From Denitromonas ohlonensis (lineage in GTDB: Bacteria; Pseudomonadota; Gammaproteobacteria; Burkholderiales; Rhodocyclaceae), in NCBI RefSeq assembly GCF_007625205.1, contig NZ_VMNI01000007.1, positions 186,001-250,000 on the forward strand: a stretch of 64,000 nucleotides of DNA, in the 5' to 3' direction. Position numbers and translations under genes: made by a program. The first letter of the stretch is position 1. Each line of letters opens with the position of its first letter. The notes under the pieces are model-generated. The model did no database searches. It saw only the letters and a list, made by a program, of their open reading frames with translations, and was not told where the DNA came from. Positions 20,783 to 29,148 of the stretch are shown here, piece by piece.

Positions 20783-23700
20783 ATGCGCTGGATGCTGGCT
20801 TTGCTTTTAGTCGCGCTTGCAAGCATTGCTTTGGCCGACGACGACACGACGACGCCATTGATCTGGGTCGAATTCGATATTGATCGCACGCCTTCGCAGT
20901 ACCAGGGGATGCAGTTCGATCACCCGGATGTATGCATCTCGTTACCTGAAGTGAACAATCGGGTGCACAACCAGAAATCCGCCGGCAATGCACCCAACGG
21001 TATCAGCGGCCCCGGCCGTCTCATGCGTCGTGACAAGACCGGGCGGGTGACTGTTCTCTACGACTGTGCCGCTGCCGGGAAGATCTGTATGCCTACGGAT
21101 CCTCGCCTGTCGTTTGATGGCACGAAAGTGGCGTTCACGCTTTATCACGGTAGTCAGTGGGAGCCGGTGTGTGGTTCAAGGAACAGGGTGCTGGCCGGGG
21201 TGTCTGGCGCCAGCGTCGCTATTCATGATTTGGTCACTGGGTCCACTACCGCTTGGCCCTATAAGCCAGGGCAGCATGACCTGACGCCGGCATTCGTGAA
21301 TCAGAACGGTCGTTTGCGGGTGACGTTTTCATCGGATCGCGATCGCGAGTACGAGCCATTGTTGCCGCGAATGTCTGTTCAGGGCTATGCAAACCTGCAA
21401 ACCTATTTCGCCGATCTCGATGGCGCGAATGTCGTCAAGACGGGTTATCACGACATGGCCAGTTTTTACGGTGCGACTCAAATTCGGGATGGCCGATTGA
21501 TTGGCTCGTGCGCCCAGTGGGGCCATGATCTGGCCTATATCGGTTATGGCCCGGTTTACACCAATTACCCGGGAACCCTTCTGAATCAATGGTGGATATG
21601 CGCGACCGATCCTTGGGGCGGCTCTCAGGAGTCGTCGTTCGGTGCGCATTATCGTGGCCGTGCCTTGCACTGGGTCAGCCAGCTCCAGGACGGCAGGCTG
21701 GCGGTTGGGGAGTACTACCGAGGCAATAATAATCAGGGGGCGGGCAAGATTTTTCTGTGGTCGCCCAAGCCGTTCACCGTCGAGGGAGTCCCGGTTCGTG
21801 AAGCGAAGGGCCGCTTCGCCGCGCTCAACCCTCGCGATCTACTTGATGTTGCGAGTTGGGCGAACGGCAACGATGAAAAGGCACACTTCGATTTTTCCAA
21901 TGCACGCTACAAGGGCAAGATCCGCGATCCGTTTGGCTTGCCTGGGAACGCCTTGGGTTTTGTGTGGTGCCAGGGCATGTGCAACAAGCAGATGGGCCTG
22001 AAGCCGGATGGCAACGACCGTTTTGTGGAACAAGGCCCCGACCCCAGCCGGCGCCCCGCAAATATCGTCAATCCAGTCGGGATCGAGATCGGTATCTACA
22101 AATTGCCGGCGGACAAGATCCCGTCGGATGATTACCAGCGCGACCCGGTGCGTTTGATTGATCGACCGGGAGTGGCTGAATACGGAGCGATTTACGGCGG
22201 GCCGTATATCGATGTTCACGGTCAAGCCACACCCGACAACGTCGCACAGCCACGCTCAGAAGATGGAAAGTGCTATTTGCATATCGCGTCCCAGCAGTCT
22301 GAGACGAAGGCCTATCCGGTGCTGCATGGCAACTACCGCTGGGGGCATCAGGAGTTGTCGCCCTTGCTTGGCAAGGAACTGGTCGGAGTCAAAGATGCCG
22401 ATGTGAAGTACATCCGGATTACCCAGGTGCTGCCGAATACCGAGCGAGTGCGCAATTTCGCCGGGGAAGGTCGGCAGTGGTGGTCGGTGTGGGGGTATCG
22501 TGGGGCGATTCTTGGCGACGCGCCCGTCGAGTCGGATGGCTCGGCAAACATCGAGGTGCCCTGCGATGTGCCTTGGGTGCTGTCTGGTCTGAACGCCGAT
22601 CACGAAGTGATTCGTCGAGACATGATGCCGCAGTCCTTGCGCCCGGGCACTGTACTTAGTTGCGGCGGTTGCCACAACCACAATGATATTGATGCGTCCC
22701 CCGAGTTTTCTGGCAGCCTCGCCGCAATGCAGCCGCCGACGCGCCTGCTCGTCGCGACCCGTCAGCCCGAATACAACGCGGATATCGTGCCGATTCTCAA
22801 CCGTCGTTGTGTCAGCTGCCACCGTGGATCGCAAGCCGCGGGGGGCATTGATTTTGACGACCGTGATGCCTCTGATGGAATGACGACGGTAAAGATGCTC
22901 ATCAACGACTTTGAGCAAAAGGTAAATCCGCGCCCTGTGCAAGTGCATCAGCGCTCGGAGGGTTATTCCGAGAAGGCTGTGTATCGCCTCGATCGACCGC
23001 ACATCTCCTGGCTGATCAACGGAAACTACGCCGCCGGCTCCGCCTTCTACTGGTATTTCAAAGGGCGCCGGGCGGACTATCGAACGAATGCAAGCACGAG
23101 TAATGACATTGATTTCAATGCAGCACATCCGGACGTCGGTGCCAGTGCCGAGGAGGTGACGGTGGTGCGGAACTGGATCGATACCGGTGCGTTTGTCGAT
23201 CCGACCGTTCCTGCGCCACGTTATGATGGGGAGGGCACCAGGCGTGTGCCGCCATCACCGGGCGTCAGCGGAGGCGGTCAGGCGGGTGCCAAGGGCGGTG
23301 GTGGCGGTGGGGTTGACCGGCAGCCCGTTGGCTATCTGTCGGCGCCCGAGCGACCGGCAAAGACGGGTGGCGGGCCGGCGGGTAAGTGGGCGTGGTTCCC
23401 GGGCGTGTGGCAGATTGCCAATGAACGGTATTTCGATCCTCATGGCGTGGATTTTCAATGGGCGTATTCACGCACGGATCCGGTGCCGCCCCGCATGCGT
23501 CTGTTTGTGCACCTGCATGGCTCGTCCGCAGGAAATGGCGCCGGCATGACGCAAGTCTTCGCGCCACCGCTTGCACGGGCGGGTCAGATCGAATTGCGCA
23601 ACCAGGACGCCGAAGCGCATCAGGGCGCCTGGCGGGAGTCTTGGGCATACGGTGCGGACGGGCAGATTTATGCGGGCCGGAGGTTGGCCGGGTCTATTGA

Positions 23701-24601
23701 ATACTTGTTGCAGCGCTACCCCCAGATTGATGTTGATAAATTGGGTATCGTGCTCAAAGGCGGCTCAATGGGCGGTGGGGGTGCAGTGAGTCAGAGCATG
23801 ATTCTGCCCGACCCGTGGCGCGCGCGAATTGCCTACGTGACCGGGGCTATTGGCCTGATCATGCCGCGCCGGATCGCGCAGCGTAACCCCGGCATGTACG
23901 CTGGCTGGCCGCCCGACCGGGGGGGCGGCAGGGTCTCTTGGGATCGCATCGATTTCGCCATTCAGGCTGAGCGTGATCCGGTCGTGCGAGGGATTCACTA
24001 TCGCCACGTGTTCTCCACGGATGACGGATTCAGCGCCGGACCGGATGGTAATACACAGCTGGAATTCGTGAATCTGGTAGAGAAACACCGTATTGGCGGG
24101 GCGTTTTCCTGGTTTCGGAACGGGCACAATTCATCCGAACCGGGGGTGAGCCTGCCCGCGCTGTCGGAGTTCGAGGCCCCGGAGCAGGACGTCACACTGG
24201 ACCGGGCGCATCCCGCATTTACACGGTCTACCGGAAACCACCCGTTGTTGGCGGAGGATCGGGTTGATGAAGCACGCTTTCCGCGCGGGCACTACAACAT
24301 GGGCTTGTTGTGGGATCACGCGAAAATCGTGGATACGGCCTCACAACTTGTGTTCCCGATTCGCTATAAACGGCGGACCGGTATCGGCGCGGAGGTGCCC
24401 GATCAGCCGGCGCGCATCACCGTCAGTGTGACGCCGCGTCGGTCAGCGCATTTCCGCCTGCACGAAGGGGAGCGGATTCGTTGGTCTTGGGATGGTGGCG
24501 CCCTGGAGGGCAGCGCGCTTGTGCTTGGCGACACGGTGACTGCAGACGGCATTCCGTTGATTTCCGGTGAGCCGTACAAGACGCTGAGGTTTTATAAGTA
24601 G
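20783..24601 (+). CDS. Secreted HzsA-like propeller / di-heme cytochrome fused to alpha/beta-hydrolase-like domain
   Basis: A 1272-residue exported protein; signal peptide cleaved after about residue 18 (ASIALA). Residues ~20-600 look like a propeller with PD40/TolB-like repeats (DPRLSFDGTKVAFTLYHGS, VTFSSDRDREYEP) and resemble the hydrazine synthase alpha-subunit family. Two c-type heme motifs follow: CGGCH 627-631 and CVSCH 676-680, the latter in the PILNRRCVSCH context common in fused cytochromes. A glycine-rich linker (~826-870) leads to a C-terminal region with HGSS at 912-915, a GGSMGGGG nucleophile-elbow-like turn (Ser 995) and a late His 1115, suggesting an esterase-type fold. TGGAGG upstream fixes the start. 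The gene stands alone between metZ and convergent lpxH. Substrate and partners are unknown; hydrazine synthesis is not implied. Confidence 0.7.
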   Translation: MRWMLALLLVALASIALADDDTTTPLIWVEFDIDRTPSQYQGMQFDHPDVCISLPEVNNRVHNQKSAGNAPNGISGPGRLMRRDKTGRVTVLYDCAAAGKICMPTDPRLSFDGTKVAFTLYHGSQWEPVCGSRNRVLAGVSGASVAIHDLVTGSTTAWPYKPGQHDLTPAFVNQNGRLRVTFSSDRDREYEPLLPRMSVQGYANLQTYFADLDGANVVKTGYHDMASFYGATQIRDGRLIGSCAQWGHDLAYIGYGPVYTNYPGTLLNQWWICATDPWGGSQESSFGAHYRGRALHWVSQLQDGRLAVGEYYRGNNNQGAGKIFLWSPKPFTVEGVPVREAKGRFAALNPRDLLDVASWANGNDEKAHFDFSNARYKGKIRDPFGLPGNALGFVWCQGMCNKQMGLKPDGNDRFVEQGPDPSRRPANIVNPVGIEIGIYKLPADKIPSDDYQRDPVRLIDRPGVAEYGAIYGGPYIDVHGQATPDNVAQPRSEDGKCYLHIASQQSETKAYPVLHGNYRWGHQELSPLLGKELVGVKDADVKYIRITQVLPNTERVRNFAGEGRQWWSVWGYRGAILGDAPVESDGSANIEVPCDVPWVLSGLNADHEVIRRDMMPQSLRPGTVLSCGGCHNHNDIDASPEFSGSLAAMQPPTRLLVATRQPEYNADIVPILNRRCVSCHRGSQAAGGIDFDDRDASDGMTTVKMLINDFEQKVNPRPVQVHQRSEGYSEKAVYRLDRPHISWLINGNYAAGSAFYWYFKGRRADYRTNASTSNDIDFNAAHPDVGASAEEVTVVRNWIDTGAFVDPTVPAPRYDGEGTRRVPPSPGVSGGGQAGAKGGGGGGVDRQPVGYLSAPERPAKTGGGPAGKWAWFPGVWQIANERYFDPHGVDFQWAYSRTDPVPPRMRLFVHLHGSSAGNGAGMTQVFAPPLARAGQIELRNQDAEAHQGAWRESWAYGADGQIYAGRRLAGSIEYLLQRYPQIDVDKLGIVLKGGSMGGGGAVSQSMILPDPWRARIAYVTGAIGLIMPRRIAQRNPGMYAGWPPDRGGGRVSWDRIDFAIQAERDPVVRGIHYRHVFSTDDGFSAGPDGNTQLEFVNLVEKHRIGGAFSWFRNGHNSSEPGVSLPALSEFEAPEQDVTLDRAHPAFTRSTGNHPLLAEDRVDEARFPRGHYNMGLLWDHAKIVDTASQLVFPIRYKRRTGIGAEVPDQPARITVSVTPRRSAHFRLHEGERIRWSWDGGALEGSALVLGDTVTADGIPLISGEPYKTLRFYK

Positions 24602-24623
24602 GTGTGTTTGTTGGTTGTGTCGG

Positions 24624-25367
24624 CTAGATGCGTAGTTCTTTACGACGCAAGACGCCGTCCAAGCACTCTAGATAGGGGGCACTACCATGCCAGTCAGCCA
24701 AGACCCAGCGCTCGCATGGCTGATTCTCGATGTCGTGAATATGGGTCGCCGGGCGGTGGGTGTGTCCGTGGATCATCAGGCCGCATTCGGCGCTCTGGAA
24801 GGCTGAAACAACCGCGGATTCGTTGACGTCCATGATGTCGGCCGCTTTTTGCTGCTTGCCAGCTTCGCTTTGCGCGCGGATGCCTTCGATGATGGCTCGG
24901 CGCTCGTCGAGCGGGCGGGCGAGAAATGCGGCTTGCCAGTCAGGGTTTCGGACTTGTTGTCGGAAGGCCTGGTAGGCGTGATCGTCGGTGCACAAGACGT
25001 CACCGTGTAGAAGGACCGCGTCGCGTCCGCCAAGCGAAATGGCGACAGGTTCGATGGCGAGCGCGATGCCGGTCGCCGCGCAGAAGTCTGCGCCGATCAG
25101 AAAATCGCGGTTGCCGGCCACGAAGATGACGGTGGTGCCGCTGGCTGTGAGATCGGTGAGGTGATCGGCAATGTGGCGGTGATACGGGGCGGCGAGGTCG
25201 TCGTCGCCAGCCCAGTACTCGAAGAGATCGCCGAGGATGTACAGCGTTTTGGCCTGGCGCGCGGGTCCGGCCAAAAAAGCTTCGAAGGCGCGCGTGGTCG
25301 CGGCCTCGGCCGCACACAGGTGCAGGTCGGCAATGAAGAGAACCGGTCCGTCCACCTGTGTGCCCAT
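24624..25367 (-). CDS. lpxH: UDP-2,3-diacylglucosamine diphosphatase
   Basis: A 247-residue metallophosphoesterase of lipid A synthesis, peripheral to the inner membrane, hydrolysing UDP-2,3-diacylglucosamine to lipid X. The metal-binding blocks appear in order: FIADLHL, LGDLFEYW, GNRDFLIG, LLHGDVLCTDD and GHTHRPA. It starts eight bases after the ppiB stop, so it is the last gene of ppiA-ppiB-lpxH. It converges with the heme/hydrolase gene with a 22-base gap. Confidence 0.94.
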   Translation of the reverse strand: MGTQVDGPVLFIADLHLCAAEAATTRAFEAFLAGPARQAKTLYILGDLFEYWAGDDDLAAPYHRHIADHLTDLTASGTTVIFVAGNRDFLIGADFCAATGIALAIEPVAISLGGRDAVLLHGDVLCTDDHAYQAFRQQVRNPDWQAAFLARPLDERRAIIEGIRAQSEAGKQQKAADIMDVNESAVVSAFQSAECGLMIHGHTHRPATHIHDIENQPCERWVLADWHGSAPYLECLDGVLRRKELRI

Positions 25368-25375
25368 GGGCGCGA

Positions 25376-25870
25376 TCAGATGATCTCGGCGCGCTCGATG
25401 ATGACGTCTTCGGTCGGCACGTCCTGGTGGAAGCCGGACGAGCCGGTCTTGACCGCGCGGATAGCGTCAACGGTTTCCAGGCCTTCGGTCACACGCCCGA
25501 AGACGCAGTAGCCCCAGCCCTGCGGCGACGGCGAGCGGTGGTTCAGGAAGTCGTTGTCAGACACGTTGATGAAGAACTGGGCGGAGGCTGAGTGCGGATC
25601 CTGGGTGCGCGCCATGGCAATCGTGCCTTTGTCGTTCTTCAGGCCGTTGTCGGCTTCATTCTTGACCGGTTCGTTGGTCGGCTTTTGCTTCATGCCGGGC
25701 TCGAATCCGCCGCCCTGAATCATGAAGCCGTCGATCACACGGTGAAAAATGGTGTTGTTGTAGTGGCCGGCCTCGACATAGGCCAGAAAGTTCTTGACCG
25801 TCTCGGGCGCTTTTTCAGCGTCGAGTTCGAGGGTCATGGTGCCGTGATTGGTGTGCAGTTTGACTGCCAT
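25376..25870 (-). CDS. ppiB: Cytoplasmic peptidyl-prolyl isomerase (cyclophilin B)
   Basis: A 164-residue cyclophilin with no signal peptide. Conserved active-site blocks are [22 protein letters not shown] and the tryptophan loop. The start at 25870 is preceded by AAGGAG; the frame extends further upstream without support. The ppiB-lpxH pair is common in beta- and gammaproteobacteria. A second, exported cyclophilin lies immediately upstream. Confidence 0.94.
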   Translation of the reverse strand: MAVKLHTNHGTMTLELDAEKAPETVKNFLAYVEAGHYNNTIFHRVIDGFMIQGGGFEPGMKQKPTNEPVKNEADNGLKNDKGTIAMARTQDPHSASAQFFINVSDNDFLNHRSPSPQGWGYCVFGRVTEGLETVDAIRAVKTGSSGFHQDVPTEDVIIERAEII

Positions 25871-25898
25871 GTGATGCTCCTTGCGTGTTCGGGTGAGA

Positions 25899-26459
25899 TT
25901 ATTTGCTGCCGGTGATTTCACGGGCGCTGCGAATGGTGATGTCCTCGGTGGGGACATCGCGATGACCGCCAGCGATGCCGGTCGGCGCGGCGCCGATGGC
26001 TTTGACCACGTCCATGCCTTCTACGACTTTGCCGAATACGGCGTAACCCCAACCATCAAACGAGGGGTAGTCGAGCTTGCTGTTGTCGACGAGGTTGATG
26101 AAAAACTGGGCGCTGGCCGAGTGCGGATCGCTGGTACGTGCCATGGCGATGCTGCCGGGGACGTTGCTGAGGCCGTTCTTGGCTTCGTTCTTGATGGGCT
26201 CGCGGGTGCTCTTCTGCTTCATGCCGGGCTCAAAGCCGCCGCCCTGGATCATGAAGCCGGGAATGACGCGGTGAAAGATCACGCCATCGTAGAAGCCGTC
26301 ATTGACGTATTTGAGAAAATTTTGGGTTGTCACCGGTGCGGCTTTGTCATCGAGTTCGATGACGATCTGGCCTTTGTTGGTTTCGAGTGCGACCTTGGGG
26401 CCAGCGTAGGCGGCGCCTGTGGACAATGCAAAGCTCAGCGCGAGCAACAGTGCTTTCAT
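25899..26459 (-). CDS. ppiA: Periplasmic peptidyl-prolyl isomerase (cyclophilin)
   Basis: A 186-residue cyclophilin with a Sec signal peptide ([19 protein letters not shown], cleaved near residue 19), so it acts in the periplasm. It carries [27 protein letters not shown], very like the neighbouring cytoplasmic copy, and [13 protein letters not shown]. The two genes are 28 bases apart and probably arose by tandem duplication followed by gain or loss of the export signal. Confidence 0.9.
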   Translation of the reverse strand: MKALLLALSFALSTGAAYAGPKVALETNKGQIVIELDDKAAPVTTQNFLKYVNDGFYDGVIFHRVIPGFMIQGGGFEPGMKQKSTREPIKNEAKNGLSNVPGSIAMARTSDPHSASAQFFINLVDNSKLDYPSFDGWGYAVFGKVVEGMDVVKAIGAAPTGIAGGHRDVPTEDITIRSAREITGSK

Positions 26460-26534
26460 GGTGTTTACCTGTGTCGGTTTTTGGGGTGAGCGGGGTGGTG
26501 TGCCCCGGCACGTCAATTGCGAGAGATCAGCGAA

Positions 26535-27716
26535 TCAGGCGTTGCCTTCATAGGCAATTCGCCACTGGCCGTCTTCCTTGATCCAGTATTGCTTCTTGCG
26601 CCGCTGATCGTCGTGGTTGTTGCTTTCATAACGCTGATCGAAGCTCACTTCGACCAATTCGTCCTTGCCGGGGCTGCGCAGCATGCTGATGCGATCCAGG
26701 CCCACTTTGATCCAGGTCTTGCCGCCGGCCACTTTGCTTTTGTGCTTCGACCAGCTCGCCAGATCGGCGCTGCCGCTCTTGAAGTTTTTGGCGTAGTGCT
26801 TGAGATAGCGGGCAACATCCCGGCTCTCCCAGTCTTTGCGCCAGGATTCAATAGCCGCATTGAGCGAACCGCGCTCGGCCTGCCAGTCGTCCATCGACAG
26901 CCATTCGATCTGGTTGCTGATGATGACCGGCGTCATGCCGACCTGGACGTAATTGGACAGGGTGTTGAAGTCCTGATTGGCGAGCACCACGCAGCCCTCT
27001 GAAGCGCGCGGCGGGCGAGCATAGGTGTCTTGCGGCACGCCATGCAGCCAGATGCCGTAGCCGGTGCGGCCGACCCGTTTGTCCCACTCGTTGGGGTAGT
27101 TGATCGGGAAGGCGCCGTCGCCGTAGAGGTCGGGGAGCTTGCTGCGATCAATTTGCGAGATGACGTGATAGACACCCACTGGCGTCTTGTTGTCGCCTTC
27201 GCGGATTTTTTCAGCGCCAGCCTTGCCGTGACTGGCATAGAAGTCGGCCACGAAACGCGGCGTACCGTTCTCGTTCTTGTAAACGTAGAGTCGGGCGCGG
27301 CGGGTATCGACCACCACTGCGTACTTCTGCTCTGCGCCCATTTGCAGCAAATAGCGCGGTACGTAATGGGTCTGCGGTTTGTCACGGTAGGCGCTCAGCC
27401 GGGCCAGCGCTTCGTCACGCAGATCGTTGATCGCGCCACTGCTGCTGCCGGTATTACCGAAGCCTTTGAGTGCGCCCCCGCGCGCGAGCAGGAGATCGCC
27501 CTTGATCAGGTGGGCCAGCCGGAAATTCGGATACACCTTGATGATGGCCTCGGTCTGCGCGAGTGCCTCGTCAAGACGCTTTGATTCAATGGCTTGAAAC
27601 ACCCGCAACAGATCGGCGTCCGGGCCGCTGTCCGACAGTGTTGCCGCGGATGCGCCAAGTGCGACCGTTGCGAGCGCCCCGATGACACCGAGGCGGAGGG
27701 TATTGAATACGTTCAT
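26535..27716 (-). CDS. L,D-transpeptidase (YkuD) with C-terminal NTF2-like domain
   Basis: A 393-residue exported protein. A signal peptide (cleavage near ASA) leads to an N-terminal helical region, then a YkuD catalytic domain (about 130-265) with H225 in WLHGVPQ and the nucleophile C242 in ASEGCVVL. The C-terminal ~110 residues (IESWRKDWESRDVARYLKHYAKNF...DGQWRIAYEG) form an NTF2/SnoaL-like domain of the kind found on Cds6-type proteins. It likely remodels peptidoglycan or attaches proteins to it. The start overlaps the upstream stop by four bases (ATGA), implying translational coupling with the TPR gene, whose product ends in a similar domain. Confidence 0.86.
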   Translation of the reverse strand: MNVFNTLRLGVIGALATVALGASAATLSDSGPDADLLRVFQAIESKRLDEALAQTEAIIKVYPNFRLAHLIKGDLLLARGGALKGFGNTGSSSGAINDLRDEALARLSAYRDKPQTHYVPRYLLQMGAEQKYAVVVDTRRARLYVYKNENGTPRFVADFYASHGKAGAEKIREGDNKTPVGVYHVISQIDRSKLPDLYGDGAFPINYPNEWDKRVGRTGYGIWLHGVPQDTYARPPRASEGCVVLANQDFNTLSNYVQVGMTPVIISNQIEWLSMDDWQAERGSLNAAIESWRKDWESRDVARYLKHYAKNFKSGSADLASWSKHKSKVAGGKTWIKVGLDRISMLRSPGKDELVEVSFDQRYESNNHDDQRRKKQYWIKEDGQWRIAYEGNA

Positions 27717-28936
27717 TGGAGACCGATCAATTCCTGCTGAATGCGCCACCGGCCATCTTGCTGAACAAAGACCAGTGTTTTGTTGGTGGAGCCGCTAAAG
27801 CCGGATGAATCATAGTGTTGGCGGAATGTGGCTTTGGCCGTTTGGCCCTTGATCGTGACGTCGATATTTTCGAGCACGACTGAAATCTCACCGGGTTTGT
27901 CACCCACGCGCGCCTGACGTTCATTTTCCCATTGCGATCGGCTTCGGCCGCCCGGTACGCGGAAGTCTTTGGCGTAGTGCGACAGGTAGGCCTTGACGTC
28001 TTTGCGGGCCCAGTCGCGCGCCCAGCCGCTGAGTGCCTCGCGGACTGGATCGGTGGCGTCGACTTTGGCAGGCGCCTTGACGGGCGCGGCCGGTGCGGCC
28101 ACGGCGACTGGCGCCGGTGTTGGTGCCGCAACGACTGGTGTGGGTGCCGGGGCAGGCGCAGCAACGGGGGCGGGTGTCGGGGCAGGCGTCGGTGTGGCCA
28201 CGGCGACTGGCGCCGGTGGTGTTGGTGCCGCAGCGACTGGCGTGGGTGCCGGGGCAGGCGCAGCAACGGGGGCGGGTGCCGGGGCAGGCGCCGGTGTGAC
28301 CACGGGTGACGGCAAGGGCGTCTGCGCGGGCTTGGCAACGGCGACCGGTGCGACGGGTTGGGCGATGGGCTTGGCTGGTGCAGGGGCGGCCTGAGCCATG
28401 ACCACTGGCGGTGTGTGCCCGCCCGAAGCGGTCATGAGCTCGCGAATCAAGGCCAGCTTGGATTGCGCGACGGTATTGCTGGAGTCGAGCTGCAAGGCCT
28501 TGTCGTAGGCCTGGCTGGCCATGCGGGCGTAGACATCGCCGAGATTTTCGTGTGCCGTGGCGTAGCTCGGATGCGTGCGAATCGCCATTTCGAGCGCCGC
28601 CTTGGCTTTGTCGAAGGACTTTTGCTGGGCGTAGAGCACGGCCAGATTGTTGTACGGCTCGGGCAGCTCCGGATAGTCCTCGGTCAGCTTGCGGAAGACA
28701 CCGATCGCCTCTTCGACCTTGTTCAGTTCGGTGAGAGCGACGGCTTTCAGGAAGCGGGTCTGTGGATCCGTGGGATTGCTGGTCAAATCGACGTCAGCAA
28801 CACGGATCGCTTCAGGGAATTGGCCACGTGCGACCAGGGCCTGGATTTCCTGAACAGACGCGATGGCGCTCTGCCCGAAAGTGAGGAACAGCGCAGCGGA
28901 TGCGGCGTGCAGGACGGAGGAGTCGCGTTTTTTCAT
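27713..28936 (-). CDS. TPR protein with Ala/Pro linker and C-terminal NTF2-like domain
   Basis: A 407-residue exported protein: signal peptide (ASAALFLTFGQSAIA), three or four TPR repeats (about 25-155), a long Ala/Pro/Thr/Val linker encoded by tandem DNA repeats, and a C-terminal domain (about 295-407: REALSGWARDWARKDVKAYLSHYAKDF ... DGRWRIQQELIGLQ) that closely parallels the C-terminus of the L,D-transpeptidase encoded next. The two genes overlap by four bases. A shared envelope function, with the TPR protein as scaffold or regulator, is inferred. ATG 28936 is used because it begins the signal peptide. Confidence 0.82.
   Translation of the reverse strand: MKKRDSSVLHAASAALFLTFGQSAIASVQEIQALVARGQFPEAIRVADVDLTSNPTDPQTRFLKAVALTELNKVEEAIGVFRKLTEDYPELPEPYNNLAVLYAQQKSFDKAKAALEMAIRTHPSYATAHENLGDVYARMASQAYDKALQLDSSNTVAQSKLALIRELMTASGGHTPPVVMAQAAPAPAKPIAQPVAPVAVAKPAQTPLPSPVVTPAPAPAPAPVAAPAPAPTPVAAAPTPPAPVAVATPTPAPTPAPVAAPAPAPTPVVAAPTPAPVAVAAPAAPVKAPAKVDATDPVREALSGWARDWARKDVKAYLSHYAKDFRVPGGRSRSQWENERQARVGDKPGEISVVLENIDVTIKGQTAKATFRQHYDSSGFSGSTNKTLVFVQQDGRWRIQQELIGLQ
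28097..28297 (-). repeat. Two tandem ~100-base repeats encoding an Ala/Pro linker
   Basis: Copy one spans 28097-28195 (99 bases) and copy two 28196-28297 (102 bases); they differ by a one-codon insertion and a few substitutions. Both start GGCC(A)CGGCGACTGGCG. They encode the Ala/Pro/Thr/Val linker of the TPR protein, and the multiple-of-three period keeps the frame, so copy number could vary between strains. Confidence 0.85.
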
Positions 28937-29058
28937 TGTGATATACTTCGGCACCAAATTTGTCGCCGTTGATAGCTCGAAAAACAACGGGGCATTCTAC
29001 CAATAAACATCAGTCGAGTCTCACCCGGGGCGCTTTGCCGGTTGCCGACTTGCCGTCG

Positions 29059-29095
29059 AAAAAGGCGGGTTCCCCTTGTGGGGCCCGCCTTTTTT
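29059..29095. terminator. Intrinsic terminator hairpin between divergent genes
   Basis: AAAAAGGCGGG and CCCGCCTTTTTT pair with further GC pairing inside the loop and a T-run on either strand, so it could work in both directions. It is not downstream of any annotated gene: the TPR gene leaves to the left and cysS to the right. It may end a short leader or small RNA. Confidence 0.75.
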
Positions 29096-29148
29096 GCGAT
29101 TGGCGCGGGCGTTGGCACGAAGCTCCCATCTGAACAGGCACTTGTCCC

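Noticed and set aside
20783-24601. Reading the heme protein as evidence of anammox or hydrazine synthesis
   Set aside because: No HzsB/HzsC, hydrazine dehydrogenase or other anammox genes are present, and the axial-ligand position differs.
28097-28297. Repeat block considered as a CRISPR array
   Set aside because: The repeats are adjacent without spacers, keep the reading frame and encode a protein linker.
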